The notes: generated by a model from the sequence alone, not told the origin. Counted from the stretch's first letter, positions 47,871 through 60,839 are shown. The stretch is DNA of 64,000 nucleotides from Stratiolaelaps scimitus (GCA_019614645.1 JABWDB010000014.1:248001-312000); one strand, 5' to 3'. Made by a program: numbers and translations.

Positions 47871-48010
47871 TTAGTGTTGGCGCAAGGCTCGTCGTTCTAG
47901 GCGTTCGTTAATCATCTGAGGGCTGTGGGTTACACCGACCTTCTCCATTTCGCCATACTGCAGAGATACGATTTCATGCAAGTCTCCAATTGTACCACCG
48001 GAGGTAAGCG
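47871..48010 (-). CDS. Candidate terminal coding exon, unknown protein
   Basis: On the minus strand an acceptor (ATGTTACATTATTCAG) precedes 48010. The frame then reads ALTSGGTIGDLHEIVSLQYG, EMEKVGVTHSPQMINERLER and RALRQH, and stops at TAA 47871. The 46-codon segment has protein-like composition and is short in Ser/Leu/Arg bias, unlike most chance frames here. I recognise no family. Without a second exon or homologue it remains tentative. Confidence 0.3.
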
Positions 48011-48399
48011 CTGAATAATGTAACATTGTTTTTACATAGTAATAATTATTATTGCATGTCAATTATAAAAGTGGACGACAATTGCGCCCGATGAACGTGA
48101 AGTACAGTCTAAGAACAGCGTTTCACTATATGTTCTTAATAGAATGATTTAAAATAAAGAGGCCCCACCAGGCAATGTAACAGATAGAGAACATCTACGA
48201 GAAGCGACATACCTTGCATGGGCTAAATCACTAGCTTTCTGTATCGACAAAAACCATACGCTAGTTGTCTGATTTAGTTATTTGTCCATACTAACCCGAG
48301 CTTGCTGCTAGGCCTTAGAGCACATGCAAAATATAATGATGGTCTGCGGATTGTCAATATGCACATGTAGTTTTGCACATTACTTTAAAACAGTATGTA

Positions 48400-48480
48400 A
48401 CAGTGTGTGGTGTTAGAACCGTAGCCCATAGGATTCCATGTTCTCGATGATACCGTTGCGCCACCCCGATGGATGGCTTC
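48400..48480 (-). repeat. tRNA-derived SINE head
   Basis: On the minus strand, GGTGGCGCAACGGTATC (48448-48464) fits an A box and CGGTTCTAACACC (48409-48421) a B box, at tRNA-like spacing. The acceptor and T stems do not pair, so a functional tRNA is unlikely. Confidence 0.55.
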
Positions 48481-48489
48481 GTATATGAC

Positions 48490-51120
48490 CAGGGAAGCTT
48501 CTATTGTATGATTGTTTATCAAAAGCGTTTCGATAGAGAACTCCGGCAACAATTATCAATTATAACTAAGCTGGTAAAATTTTTCTCCCCATAAAAACTC
48601 GTAATATGATGAAGGTGTAGACGGATAGTTGAACGGGGTGAATTAAAATTACTTTTGATTATCTTTGAAATACCAATACAATCTTCCTAATTTTCAAGAC
48701 GACATTCGATTAATAATCGTAAAACCAAATGAAGTGATATCAACATTTCTCTTAATTAACATATTGCGGCATATAATATCAAATGCGATAGCCATCGTGG
48801 ACAGCAGATGCTATGCAGCGATGCTATTTCGTTATTCAGCATCGGCAAGCCGCACGTACGCTATCCGAACTTCGGGCTTTCATCAACGGGTCGATGTGTC
48901 TGGATAATTAGAAGGTCCATAAGGTCTGCACTCTATAAATATCGGCAAGTCTATATTTACGCGTACACGCGTCCCGGCTCATCCAAGGTACCTCTGGATA
49001 AGCATCGAATCGGCGTTGCTAAGTATAAGGGCTCAAGGTTGTAGAATATGTTCGCGTATAAATTGTTTCGCTAAAATACTGACATGGCATATTTCCAGCA
49101 CACGTTGTATTTATTTGTTTAATCATCAGTCTAGCAATTAAGTGTCTGACGAGAGTTAATTGAACAGGATGAGACAAGAAGCGTCGATAGTATTCTCCAT
49201 GCGGATTATTCTGTTACTGTCATATTCAACTTTAATTTTAACTGATCTTGTTGATGGGATTGTTTCAGGCATAATATTATGCCGTGTGCTCGGGATTCAA
49301 CATGATATGATCGGATGCTTGCAGAGGTGGAGATTAATACGCTCATTGACGTGCCCGATATTTCAAATAGATTCGAAGGTTACGCGAACGAATCGTTCTG
49401 CCCGTGGGCAGAGATTGGATTCGTTCAAAGTTCATCTCAACTGACAACTGACAATGACTGAAAACTGAGGCACCCGCAATATCCTGCGGAAAAATATATC
49501 TCGGATGGCAAACGATACTGAAGATGAATTGGGAATATTTATTATCGGACGTGAGCAGCCTGACCGAAGCGGCCGAGTTACCCGTACGTTGGTGGCTCGA
49601 ACCATGGGGTTGTTATGCCACCAAGATCTATCGGATACGTCATGTCCATAAACGTCCGCTTGAATGTGCAGCTCCGGTAGAATAGTATGTAACAATCCAA
49701 CGGAATAGACAATAACGATTAGAAATACATCCGAAATGTACCTGTGCAACGGTTAAATTGTTCCCAGTGGCGGTGCGGTGAAGCTCAAGAACTGGGGGAG
49801 GTCTTTTTAAAAAACGTTTGCCTTCAGGAGACCACAACGTGTGTCACACGTTTAAAATCGGGTTTCGGACGTGTTGTGACCTACCTTAGAAAACAATTAC
49901 ATATCCTAAAAATGAATATAATGTAAAGATGTGATCATAACAGCAATTCGCGTAACACTTTCAACCTAGATTAAGAAGATATTCGCCGAGACAGCTTTAT
50001 CAATCCCCATACACATGTTTTAGCCCAGAATAATGCATATTCTGTGGCTGACTTGGCCCAATCCAATTAATTGCTAATTGCACCGTTGAGCTTAAGTAGC
50101 ATACGTAAGAGGCAGACCTAAGTTGTATCCTGCCAGCATAGTCATAGGAATCATGTACTATTTCATTCACATTGTTTGCAATAATTCGGATTCACACAGC
50201 CAACTTATCTAAAAAAAATTTTCACAACTTGCCTACGCCGTCAGCTGGCCTCCGTTGCGCCAGAGTGTCTGCTAGGTCTAGCTGATTTCTTTGTCGCAAA
50301 ATGATCGTTGCACCTACATAACATGAGAGGTTTTTAGCATGAAAGCACCAGCTAGATAGAAGGCACGTTATGCTGTAATTCATCGAAACGCGAATCAGAT
50401 AATGTCCGGCAACGTCGAAGAAAGCAGACTAACGAGTTACACAAAAACACATTAATAGGCAGCGTCCACTCGGAGATGAGTGTCACTTGCAGAAACGCCC
50501 TCAAAGGAGTCCCAAGTGACCCCCTCCCCCACCTACCCCGATATATGTAATAACAAATGTGCGCCCTGCAAAGTGTGTTTTGTAACCAATTTTAGAGCAC
50601 TAAATTCAATCTGTATTAAATATATAGCAAGTCACTTTTTACCAGGCGTCTACTAGCCATAAAAGGAATCCGGTCCCAGCAGACAACCGCCAACTGAAGT
50701 AGATTCTTAATTGCATCTTGATAGCGTTCACAAAAATAGAAGGTTGCGGACAATCTACATTTACCCAAATGTCTCGACACACTAAACGGTGCATATAATT
50801 AAATTCTCAAAAATCAGCTAATATTAGATGTTAATAAAAACGTTCTATTAAAAGGTTTACTAATAAAAGATGAAAATGACCATCGTAACAGAAATGTCGT
50901 AATAGATTTCTACGACGACAGGCCAGTAACCTAATGAGAATAGAGATCATTATAACATTTTCCTAAAGTGTCGCACTGGTCGAACGATGTTTCAATATCA
51001 TGGTTCATGCTGGAATACTGAGATGCAGATGAGGAAATCATTATTATAACTCTAGCCGCTTATCTCTCACACAAAATGCATTTGTGCACGAACAGCCAGC
51101 CCGAAGGGCGCTAAAATCCT
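48490..51120. other. Non-coding stretch, no supported gene
   Basis: AT-rich DNA. A B-box-like sequence on the minus strand (TGGTTCGAGCCACC, near 49592-49606) has no convincing A box. No exon or transposon protein can be supported. Confidence 0.4.
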
Positions 51121-51134
51121 CTCAGAATTTTCTC

Positions 51135-51910
51135 TCAGTGACGTGCGCCTCTGTAAAAGTCTTCGAAATCAAATCTTAAGTTAGTCGGTAAGTTCGTTTT
51201 GTTTGTCATTTCGCTGTGAATTGCTATATCTATTTGAAGAATGAACAGATTTCTATGGGTACGTAATCGCAATAGTGTACCTAGTTTTTTTATGGCCCTC
51301 ACCCATCTATCAGGCAGTATGTGGATCCCTCGGCAGACCAAACATCTTGTCATGGGAGGCAATCAACTCATCCAGCCAATTGCAGCATGTCCCGCAGGCC
51401 GTGCTCTATACCTTTGAATAGGTGATAATCTGATGGAGAAATGTCTGGGCTTTACGCCGGGTGCGGCAAAATTTCCCAATGGGGATTCGTTACATTGCGG
51501 CGAATCTCAAAATCAACATAGGCCCTAGCGTGTTATGTTGCAATACCATTTTACGCCGTACCTTGCCCCTCCAGGGCAGCTGCTTCGAGATTCCTTGGCT
51601 TTGTTTGCTGAGTGGTTTTACGTAATAACACTCTGTGTTGACCATTCCACATCTTCCTTGTTTGCCGGAAATATAAATGGTGAGACGGTTGCCATTGGTA
51701 TTTTCATTGAGTCAATGTGGCAACCAATTTCTTTTTTGCACCTCTCCTAGAACATCTAAACGACGCGCTGTCGTTGACTGACCAAGCTGAGCAGCGAGCT
51801 CTCGAAGTGAGACTGATTTTTTGAGCTGACTTTCAGCTGTTCCACTGTGCGACTGGTATCGGCACTTAACCTCTGGGTATTACTACGAGGACTTATCGGG
51901 GCCACCTTTA
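51135..51910 (-). pseudogene. Mariner transposase fossil, internally deleted
   Basis: Reading downward from about 51905: DTSRTVEQLK, then SVSLRELAAQLGQSTTARRL and DVLGEVQKRNWLPH form the second helix-turn-helix with the WVPHEL-like motif; a stop follows WLPH. The part holding the first catalytic Asp is deleted. VRRKMVLQHN near 51550 is the HDNARPH site, broken by a frameshift, so the second Asp is lost. ARAYVDFEIRRNVTNPHWEI and LPHPA, then SPDISPSDYHLFKGIEHGLR near 51410-51500 keep the third Asp. RGIHILPDRWVRAIKK near 51310 is the family C terminus. It is an older lineage than the short derivatives at 24.4 and 37.8 kb. Confidence 0.8.
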
Positions 51911-51989
51911 TTTATTTTATCCGGTCGGCAAGAATGCACAGATGAAGACAGACGATAAAGAAATCCAAAGATTCTCCGCGTTTGGCAAG

Positions 51990-52245
51990 ATTCGATCCCA
52001 CATCATGTGTCTGTTCTGTCTAACAGCCCAAGACGCTCACCACTGGACCGTCAAGAGAATTCTCGAATTGACTGGGCTGCATTTTCATTCAAGAGATCCA
52101 GTTCGTCGTCTTCTGTCTCTCGTCACCGGATCGTTCCTTACATTCAAACTACTTTCGACAGACTCTTTCTGCTACTGCGGATTGCTGTTCTATTTCACAC
52201 ACAATCCTTGCGATCTCAGCGGCAGTTTGCCAACACGAAGCTAAG
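51990..52245 (-). pseudogene. Mariner transposase N-terminal fossil
   Basis: Reading downward from about 52228: TAAEIARIVCEIEQQSAVAE then RVCRK matches the first helix-turn-helix. It resembles the fossil at 6507-7135 (NNAAWAARIVCEVEGVSAVS) closely enough to suggest the same subfamily. After a frameshift, DELDLLNENAAQSIREFS then RSSGERLGLLD matches the start of the second helix-turn-helix. It ends near 51990. Because the neighbouring fossil at 51135-51910 has its own second helix-turn-helix, these are two copies in the same orientation, not one. Confidence 0.65.
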
Positions 52246-52252
52246 GTAGAAG

Positions 52253-52470
52253 ATGATGTCGGATATGCACTCTTTTGCTCCCCATATTGAATCTCTTTTC
52301 CCGGACATGGTGTCCAAGAGTGAGCGTCTCGAGTTGCCAGATAGGAGGGACATAAAGCTTGGGTTCAGATCCCGCCGGCAGACACTTTGGAGAATCTTTC
52401 TATTTCTTATCAACTTCCTTTATCTGGGCATTCTTGCCAATAAAGAAACAACTTTCAACAAGGTTAAAAA
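52253..52470 (+). repeat. tRNA-derived SINE with tail
   Basis: The A-box-like TGGTGTCCAAGAGTGAGCG (about 52309-52327) and B box GGGTTCAGATCCCG (52361-52374) are followed by an AT-rich tail ending TTCTTGCCAATAAAGAAACA (about 52430-52452). The tail differs from that at 47.2 kb, so it belongs to another SINE family. It directly follows the mariner fossil. Confidence 0.6.
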
Positions 52471-55400
52471 TAAAGCAAACGTGGACTCTATATGTCCCTA
52501 TGTTGTAATACCTAAATGTTCAGAGCCAAGGCTGGTCACAGGCAAGGGAAACGGCTGAGGGTCGGCCCAAAGAATGGTTTCATTCTATCACTAAGCCAAC
52601 TGCAATTATGCACCCATACAAAATACATACTGTTGGTCTGCTGTGGAACTGATTCGTAAGAAAGCCGCCGAACAAAACCCATAGGGTTCAGTGAAATTAC
52701 ATCACTGTCAAGACGGTGCGACTTAATACATCTCACCAGGTTGCGTAGTTGAAGGCATTTGCCTTACGTGAAACATCTTGTTGTCCGAAACTATAATATA
52801 TATATGCATACTGCCTTTAGCATGTGATACCCAGGCGATATCGTTGCAGAGCTTCGTGTGGCCAAGTATACATAACTTCAAATTGCAATGGGGAAGCAAT
52901 GAATCATTGCCTTTACTCGATGAGCATTGTTAACCAATTGCTCATATTTTGATTCATATTGAACAGCTTGCACTTCTAACCGCAACATACAGGTTCATAT
53001 AGGTATCTATGATAAGTATACGAGGATAGATGCAATATCGATTGATATGGCGACAGCCTGCATGCCGCACGTAATATCCTATCAAAGAGAGCCACTCCGC
53101 TCAACTTCACTTTGGTTACACTCACATACACACATTCATGTATATGATGTTCTCATGCATGTGTATCTGTGTACGTATGCGTCGTCTCTCATCGTGACAT
53201 ACTCGACTCGAGCCCCGCAGCAGCACGAATAGCAGCGGGGGTACTTGAGCTGTTCCAAGTGTCGAGACAGCTGTCAAGTCGTCACCACAACCCACAGCCA
53301 TACGACGGGACAAAGCCACAGACACACATAACAGCCGAACGACCCTTACACTTCTAGTCTCGCCTTGCCTCGCTTCGTCTCGACCCGCTATCCTGAGCCC
53401 ATCACGAGCGTTCATCCGCAATCATGAGGTCATTCAAAGCTTTTGAGATAGTCACGACGGCTGTCGTAGGGTAGGGGGAGAGCACAGTTGTTCGTACTTC
53501 CTGAACAGGAATTCCTTCGCTGAATACGGTATAGAGACAGAAAGGGGATAGAGGACTGCTGGAGGAATAAAATAAAACGCAAATGGCTCAATTTGGCGAC
53601 GATGGGCAGGTGTTCCTTGAAGGTTAGGATAGGCTAGGATGGATACCCCTGGGAGGTTTAGGCCTGAGCAGCGAACTGCCTGAGGGAATCCCCCATCCAC
53701 TTCAGCCAACCAGCCGCTGGACGAGTTCCTGACTCTGGCCACTTGAGTCGATCCACACCTCGTCTGGACCCCTCGTTCATGTACAGTCTCGCGACGACCC
53801 TACATCGAAGTCGATCACGGCCAACAGCTTCCTGTAAGCTACTTGGCTAGGGAATACATGTTGGTGCATGATCAAGCGACGAGACCATCAATTTATTTTC
53901 TCGGAGAACGAGTCTAAGTTCAAACTATACTATCTATGCATATCAGGTCATCTGTGGTGTCCTGATGACCAAGTACATCCACGGGAGAATATAGATGGCG
54001 CTGGCTGTAGCGGAGGATGCCCACAATAGGAAGCCACATTTTGATTAGAAGCGAATATTATCTAACAATAAAAACAACACAGAGTACAACACCCTACTTT
54101 CTCTACCGTGTCAACACAACTTTCGAAACAATAGGTTTGACCAAATTTCCTAGTCGGAGTGCGATGTTAAACTCAACTTGGATAAATTACAGATATGTAC
54201 AGTGAAGCATCGAAACATCAATACACGAATCGAAGATTCAGTGATCTTAGACAGAGTTCACTTGAGTCAAATATTTGTTAGAGGAAAAAGTTCAATAATT
54301 GTAATGGATGATTTTTTTAACTGTAGATAAATGCCTAAGTAGACACAATGTTTTTGTTGTCATTTCCCGCTTCGGGGTATCACGGATGAATTCACAGAGA
54401 TAAAAAGTACTTCGACCCCTAGACGTGGGTTCCCCACCAAATTACAATATTTGATTGCGTTCGCTGGCTTTCCTTAGCTACGCTTATCCAATTCGGCGGC
54501 CAGAAGCGCCCGTGTGCTTTATATCGAAAGCAATAGCTGTCCTATGGGCTATGCACCTCTATACTTTATATAAACTTAATATTTTTGTTTCAGTGATTCG
54601 ATTCTTCCCTATGCCGTAGTAAGCTCTTAGTATCGACCTATCTACCACTAAAGAGATATTCTCAGGTTTGACCGATTCTCATCTCTAGTTTTCCTCTTCG
54701 CCCCTTCAAAGCATCCACTCAAACACACACACACACAACCAACATATTTAGCTTCTCCAATGTAAAAGTATGGAGAAAGGTGAAGATCAAGGAATAGAGT
54801 GGATATTGCGACGCCACTCCAACAGCCGAGGTCAGTAATACGCACGTTGGATGGCAGCATCACTGGGCGGTTTATCAATATTGAACCCTGCTCCACAAGA
54901 GCATGAAAAGATGGACACGATATATGGCTCAAATTTTCAATATCTCCTGCCCACACCTGAAGCAGCAGCGAGTGCATACGGTAGGAGAGTATCGAAAGCG
55001 GTTGTACAGCTCAACCACTCTGCTGCTTTAAGAGGATTTGTTTAACGCATGATTAGAATAACCGGCTCTTTGCGAAACTTGCACGAGTCGCTTGCAAGTG
55101 GCACACCGGTAAATATTGTTATCAATATACAGCTTTGCACGAGATCTACTGGGTTATGGAAAAAAGAACGTGTACCTGTTCGAGGCTGTCACAAACTGAA
55201 AATATCTTTGCACAAGGTCACCATATGGGCTTATTTAAAGATCGAATCTTTCTTTGAGTCAGATACAAATGAGCTAACCTGTCCAGAAGTAGTATGAAAC
55301 ACGGTCTCGGAAGGGTTAACACGGACCTGTGGGTGTATTTTATAATAGCAAACACTAGGTTAGGTCGAGTTCTAGAAAATGAACTCACCCACGTGTCCTA

Positions 55401-55972
55401 GAATAACGGACGAGAACCCTAAACCCGATACTGTCCGCTTTAGAGTTCCACTTCCCAAAAAGGTGCATCAAAGATTGCTCCCACCAAAACAGTCTCTATA
55501 ACCTGTGTATACTTTGAGATGGATATAATTTCTTACGTCTACACTATTCGGGATATCAATGTTTGCTTCAGGAGTGCTGACTAATATAGCTCTGATCGGT
55601 CCGCAAATGCTACGCACGCAAGAGGCTTGTTTATTTCTTTCAAGCAAATTGCGTGCCAAAATTGTGCAACTATTTCAAAGAACATTGATTTTCTAATATT
55701 TCTACATCGAGTTTAACTACTACATATAGATGTATTCGGCGAGTATAGGCCGAACGCTTGTACATCGTAGTCATCTGCAGCTCAAGAGTCAGGGTGGACG
55801 TTGTTCACAGGCGGCTCCACGATGAAGAAGCCTAGCAATGATAGACCCAACAAGCGAACGTACAAACAACCTCACAAAGAAAAATAGAAGCGGAAAAATA
55901 TCTCACAAAGGGGAAGGAAGAGGCCACCAAACTGATGTTGTGCCTACAATAAGTGCCCACTATATATAAATA

Positions 55973-55973
<1 letters not shown>

Positions 55974-56004
<31 letters not shown>
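55974..56004. repeat. (TA)n microsatellite
   Basis: A TA array of about 31 bases. Confidence 0.9.
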
Positions 56005-56008
<4 letters not shown>

Positions 56009-58343
56009 GGCAGATGAGGGTGGATGACATCGTTAGCAGTCGTGGCTCAATAATTGAGTTGTGGCTGTTAGCCACCAGGTGGGAGTCCGATCAAGTTTCA
56101 GTCCTCGTCAAGCTCGAGCGATTGAGTGTCAATCGCCTATGACACTGACTGGATCGTTTCATCGTATTTATTATACATTCGCATCTACATGACGTTTACT
56201 TCGACTGATCGATTATTTTTGAGCTTGTTATATATGTACTATAGCTAGATTGGCGATTCACTCTTATGCCCGTATTTGCACTGGTCCTAATACCATGACG
56301 GATGATGTGCGTTATACGATGGATGACGTGGGGCGATAAAGGCGTCACAGAGCCGACTGCATCTATGTTTATTCCTGCTCATCTTAGCTTGTTTGCTCGT
56401 TGGTGCAGTTTCAAGAAAGTTTGAACATAAGTATATGTATATTATATATATATATATACATATTGAATAGCTGAAAATTGGCAATGGTGAACTACGCGCC
56501 TACGGACGAAAGTGTAATCGATCTATTTTTCAACTGACCTGTCCAGAACTTGTGTGACAAGTACCTAGCGGTTAGCTATCAGTCACAGCAGATCGCTATC
56601 CTGGTCATTCAACCTCGTCATGGAGGTCAACATCCCACCCGTAAACCTACAACATCTGCAAGGGATCTCAGCCTAATGGTTGCAAGCATTTGGACAAAGC
56701 CTAAGGGTTAAGGTGGCTTACTCATGGTTGAGGATCTTGGCCCTGGCAAGAGCTATATCGTAAGAGCCTCTTTCCACATAGTGCGATGTCCGTCACGAAA
56801 ACGAACCAGCCCATTGGTTCTTTAAGGCCAAACACCACACAAACAAGGAACCTGATCAGTACGCAAGTTCCATATTTTAGTTTCAATGCGTTCTACGATA
56901 TCCTGGAGAGCCTTCCTATGCCTATGGCTAATTGGGAAGAAAGTTTTCATTTCATCATAAAGCTGTTCTCAATAATTAAAATAACATCATTGATGCATGT
57001 GCTACTTGTTCCTGATTAGGACAATGTAATCTTGCTCGCTCTAGGGTACTATTCCCACAATCGCTTCAAGTTATGCTAAGGACAAGCGTTCGTTGCAGGA
57101 AATTTGTCAAGGGATCTCTTATGTGTCACACTCTCACTCAAACCTGCTCAAGTGCCTCAATTTGGGAAGATAGCCCCTATCATTAGGGGCTCATTTCCTG
57201 CATATAACCACATCACGTATCGTGAATCCGTTTGTCATCGTTTTGTACCTCAGTAGAATTCATATCCTTAACGGGACCTGCTGAACTTGTATTATATAAT
57301 AGTTCCTATTATCAAGTGCGTGCTTAAGTTTAGAGATGAATCGTATTAGTCAATCATGTCAAGTTCTGTAAAAATTACCATTTTAGAGTGAGCTTTCAAA
57401 TTGCTTTTCTCTAGTAGCATCATATCTGCAATGACTTCAATACATTACGACGAAGAGAACATTGATTCTGTGGAAACGTGTACCCAATTGTATGGTCCCG
57501 ATGAATATGGGATTAGGTGGAAGCACTTAAGGCTCAAACGGAAGCGTTCCTAAGATGTTCTCGATAACACCAACAGGACTAGACGTTGTAGGACGTGACT
57601 GATAGTTATCGCGAAAGTAATTAAGGAAAAGGTTAAAAATATTAAAAATGCACCAAACAGTATGACATCACGTTCAGCATTTTAGCAAATTTAAATCCCT
57701 GCTTGGTTATGGAGATATCTGTATCAGCCTGCAGGAGCGCACACCTGCTGTAAGGTCGGATACCGGCGTGGATCAGTCCCAGAGGATTTTGTATCCTCAT
57801 GATTTTGAAAAGTTCGTGATGACAAAAGAACTTTTTGCCCAGTGAGGCCTATCACGACGCACAGGATGATATACAGCGATGTTCAAAAATAGGCGCTTTG
57901 GGACACATCTATGGAAGCCCGCTGCCGGTTGTGATAGCCGTGACGGTTGCTCAAAGACCGCAAACTTTTTAGCGCGCACATAGATTTCGTTTCGAGAAGA
58001 TGTAATAACAATGGAGTTCTTCGACAGACGTAACACGGCTGAATTGGTAGACTAGGTTAGCAGTTGGCGATCATCGTCAAAAGTGGACTTACAGTTAAAA
58101 ATGAGAAAATATGTTATCAGTGTTTATGCACGCTTCAAGCAGCTTCTATGTACTTCAATTGCAAACCTGCGATATTTTCGACCTGTAAGGCCACCTCTTT
58201 CCCGTGATAAAGGATATCGACCTATTCCTCGCCCTACGCCTCCTACCCCCCGCGCTGTATCTAAGTTGTAGCAATGTTACATTCGCTTGCTTCCCGTGGC
58301 TCGGGACTGTTAGACAGAGAAAAATGGGCCAGCTTTGACGAAA

Positions 58344-58383
58344 GCTCATATAGAAATGGAAGCCATTTCCATTTTATATGAGC
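58344..58383. repeat. Near-perfect 40-base palindrome
   Basis: GCTCATATAGAAATGGAA at 58344 pairs with TTTCCATTTTATATGAGC ending at 58383, with one shift and a four-base loop (GCCA). Confidence 0.7.
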
Positions 58384-58824
58384 CATGATTCCACACGTGT
58401 TTTCTCTCATTGTTTATCTTTTCACCTATAGCCATTTGCCATTGATCAATCTATTCAGCCGCTGAATATATGTATAGATAAATAGACATACCTATAGAAA
58501 TCTGGACAAATTTCTCTGGGGGAAAAAGAATTGTTCTTGTCTCATATCACATATGCTGCCATTTTCTTTAGCCACAAAACATCCGTTTGGCTTGACGTAA
58601 GTAGCACAGGTCATTTGTGGTTGATTCTATCTGTTGCGTCACGCGTCCCGCTACCTACTACGTCAGCCACAAGCTCTGCAGTTCTTGTTGTTGCTGTGCT
58701 CTGTCCCCTCCAGACGTTTAATCGGCGTACTTTTATTCGCGATTGCTATTCTTGGTCGTCCCATTTAAGACGCAAATGTTACAGCTTGCTTTCTTCTCTA
58801 TACCTCTTTCGCTCAACATACCAG

Positions 58825-58939
58825 CATGGCTGATTGTGCGGGCGTTGCCTGCACCTTGTTCTCGATTGCAACCGGCGATCTCCTTGATGTCTCCTCCTGC
58901 GCTACATCTCGTTGTCGTCCAGACTACCATTGTCGTTGG
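58825..58939 (+). CDS. Candidate Cys-rich internal exon, unknown protein
   Basis: The interval is preceded by a strong acceptor, with pyrimidines from about 58785 (CTTTCTTCTCTATACCTCTT) ending ACCAG, and followed by a GTGAGAG donor at 58940. One frame reads MADCAGVACTLFSIATGDLL then DVSSCATSRCRPDYHCRW. It has five Cys residues in 38 codons and little low-complexity sequence, suggesting part of a secreted disulfide-rich domain. The Met may be internal. A second frame is also open (WLIVRALPAPCSRLQPAI), so the frame choice rests on composition. It begins with one base of a split codon and ends in phase 0. I cannot name a family. Confidence 0.38.
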
Positions 58940-58944
58940 GTGAG

Positions 58945-60390
58945 AGTTCCACCTCTCAATCGTCGACTTGCCGGCTGTCAGCAGTTGGTCTTGCTCTCAC
59001 TCGCGCGGTGTGGGATGCATCTATCTGGATGGATCATTGTCTTGTCGTTCCGGAGCCCCTTTGGGCTCCCGATCCATGTGCCACGTCTTCCAACGAGATG
59101 AGGTTTTTCTTGCGTCTCCATCTATCCAAATGGAACACCACCTAAAAACGCTACAATATTTCTCCGTGTAAGGGTAACGTCCGTAGCTCACTAGGCGGGT
59201 CACTCGTACTGGCCAGTTACATCTAATGGCATCAACAGAGGCCTGCTGAGTCCTTTTAGTCAACGGTTTACCCTCTAACACCCCCCGCCGACGCCGAGTT
59301 GCTACGAGGCATGCGTACACATTTGCAAAAACGTCTAGGCCACGGAGCTGGAGAGACCTTTCCATTCCGCTCGCTTCGAGAGAAAGAGACAAAGATTGGA
59401 GGAGAAGTGCAGTATGTTTCTCTCGAGATGGTCTGCTACCCGTATCGTTTGCGTGTATGTATACACAATAGAAGCGTCTACATACACAATTGAACATTTT
59501 ATACATAATAATGGTTTAGGAAACTCGATGGCTGGCTGATGATTCATCGCACAAAATATCAATGTCATATCAATATGTTTCCATTTATAGATAATTTGAT
59601 CCCTGGCGGAGACTCTTAAGGCACAGCTAATACACAATCTAGCCATGGTCGGTGAAGCCAATGCTATTTACACGAGGATCTCTGGACAGAACATGACGAA
59701 AGCATGCTTCCTCAAAGGGAACAACCATCCCTGATACGAGCAGGCGTCCGTCTTGTAACAGTATGTTCCCATGTATTTTTATCATTATTATTATTATTTG
59801 TATAAAGTAATGAACTAGTATATTGCGGTTAAATTTCGTTTTAGACCCCTGAAATATGTTCAAAATCTGATTTGCCTTTCTTGTTGCTAAACTTGAGAAA
59901 ACTTCTTCCTTAGGAAAAAGGCATGTACATTTTAATGTCGGATTCTATTAGCACCTATCTTTAGCAGAAGATTTCTTCTTATACAGGAGGTATGAGAACG
60001 TGATTTTAATAAGCATGTCACAGAAATAATGAATTGTTTTGTCAGAACTGTAGGACATTTCTGGCCATGAATCCCCCCGAATTCTTACCCTGATTACGTA
60101 GTCTTGTTAACTATAATAGATTAGAAGCCAGCGTGAGGCTGACTCTCAGTGTAAACTACTTAACCATTGTCATCGCATTACCCTATAATTTAAGATAGCA
60201 GCTAAGACAGGTTTACGAGGTGAGGGCAGCGCCAGGTGGTATTGCTAATTGCCTTCAGTGTAAGGAAGCTTTGGACACCAGTGCAGCGCGTCACCAGTGG
60301 CAAGTAGACGTGATAGTGCCGTATAGATACCTATGCAGCCAGGTAAAGGTGGGTCTCAAGATGGTCCATGGTCTCTTCTCGTTTTCACTT
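58945..60390. other. Non-coding stretch, no supported gene
   Basis: A 161-codon minus frame (59021-59506) is open but unlike any family I know and lacks supporting signals. An A-box-like CGTAGCTCACTAGGCGGG lies near 59171-59188 without a B box. Confidence 0.4.
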
Positions 60391-60397
60391 TCATTAG

Positions 60398-60597
60398 GCG
60401 TCAAGAGTATTCAAGAGGCTAGCAGTTGTCCTCGTCTTGGTCGGCTTGCGCCTTTCCGTCTGAAACTCGAAGAACCGGAATTCAACGTGCTGTGGCTATG
60501 TGGTCCTTGTTATTGTGCCTTATTAGTTCTATTTATGTCGAGGTCGCTCACAATCTATTTAGTTTTCAAGAACCCATCGTACTATTTCAATCTGTAA
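60398..60597 (+). CDS. Candidate exon after a strong acceptor
   Basis: A textbook acceptor (TCTCGTTTTCACTTTCATTAG) precedes 60398. One frame reads VKSIQEASSCPRLGRLAPFR then LKLEEPEFNVLWLCGPCYCA and LLVLFMSRSLTIYLVF, a hydrophobic segment long enough to span a membrane, and stops at about 60597. Two other frames are partly open, one of which would give FKRLAVVLVLVGLRLSV and stop. I recognise no domain. The call rests mainly on the acceptor. Confidence 0.22.
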
Positions 60598-60839
60598 AAA
60601 TTAACCAAAGCAAAGATTTGTTCTAAAGGCGACCGAAACAGATTATGGGTCCTCGGGTTTCCTCGACATGTAATGCACACGTTGGAAATATGCCTGGTGC
60701 TGCATATCTCAGACTGAACCAATAATCGAACGATTTAGTGGACAACAATGCTCTATGTCAGTTCTATTAACACTAAGTATTAGCCGATTCATCGCCAATT
60801 TTTTTAATTATGCCACTGTTATAAATCTCATAGCAAACC

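Larger units (their letters stand above)
52480..58810. other. Long stretch with no supported gene
   Basis: It contains (CA)n at 54723-54737, (TA)n at 55974-56004 and 56440-56460, an 8-bp hairpin at 57172-57191 and an 18-bp imperfect hairpin at 58344-58383. A 25-bp interval at 58572-58596 is flanked by a fine acceptor (TTTTCTTTAG) and a consensus GTAAGT donor and could be a micro-exon upstream of the candidate exon at 58825. No transposon protein was found. Confidence 0.4.

Noticed and set aside
59021..59506. 161-codon minus-strand open frame
   Set aside because: No recognisable domain or supporting signals, and overlapping frames on the other strand are open too.
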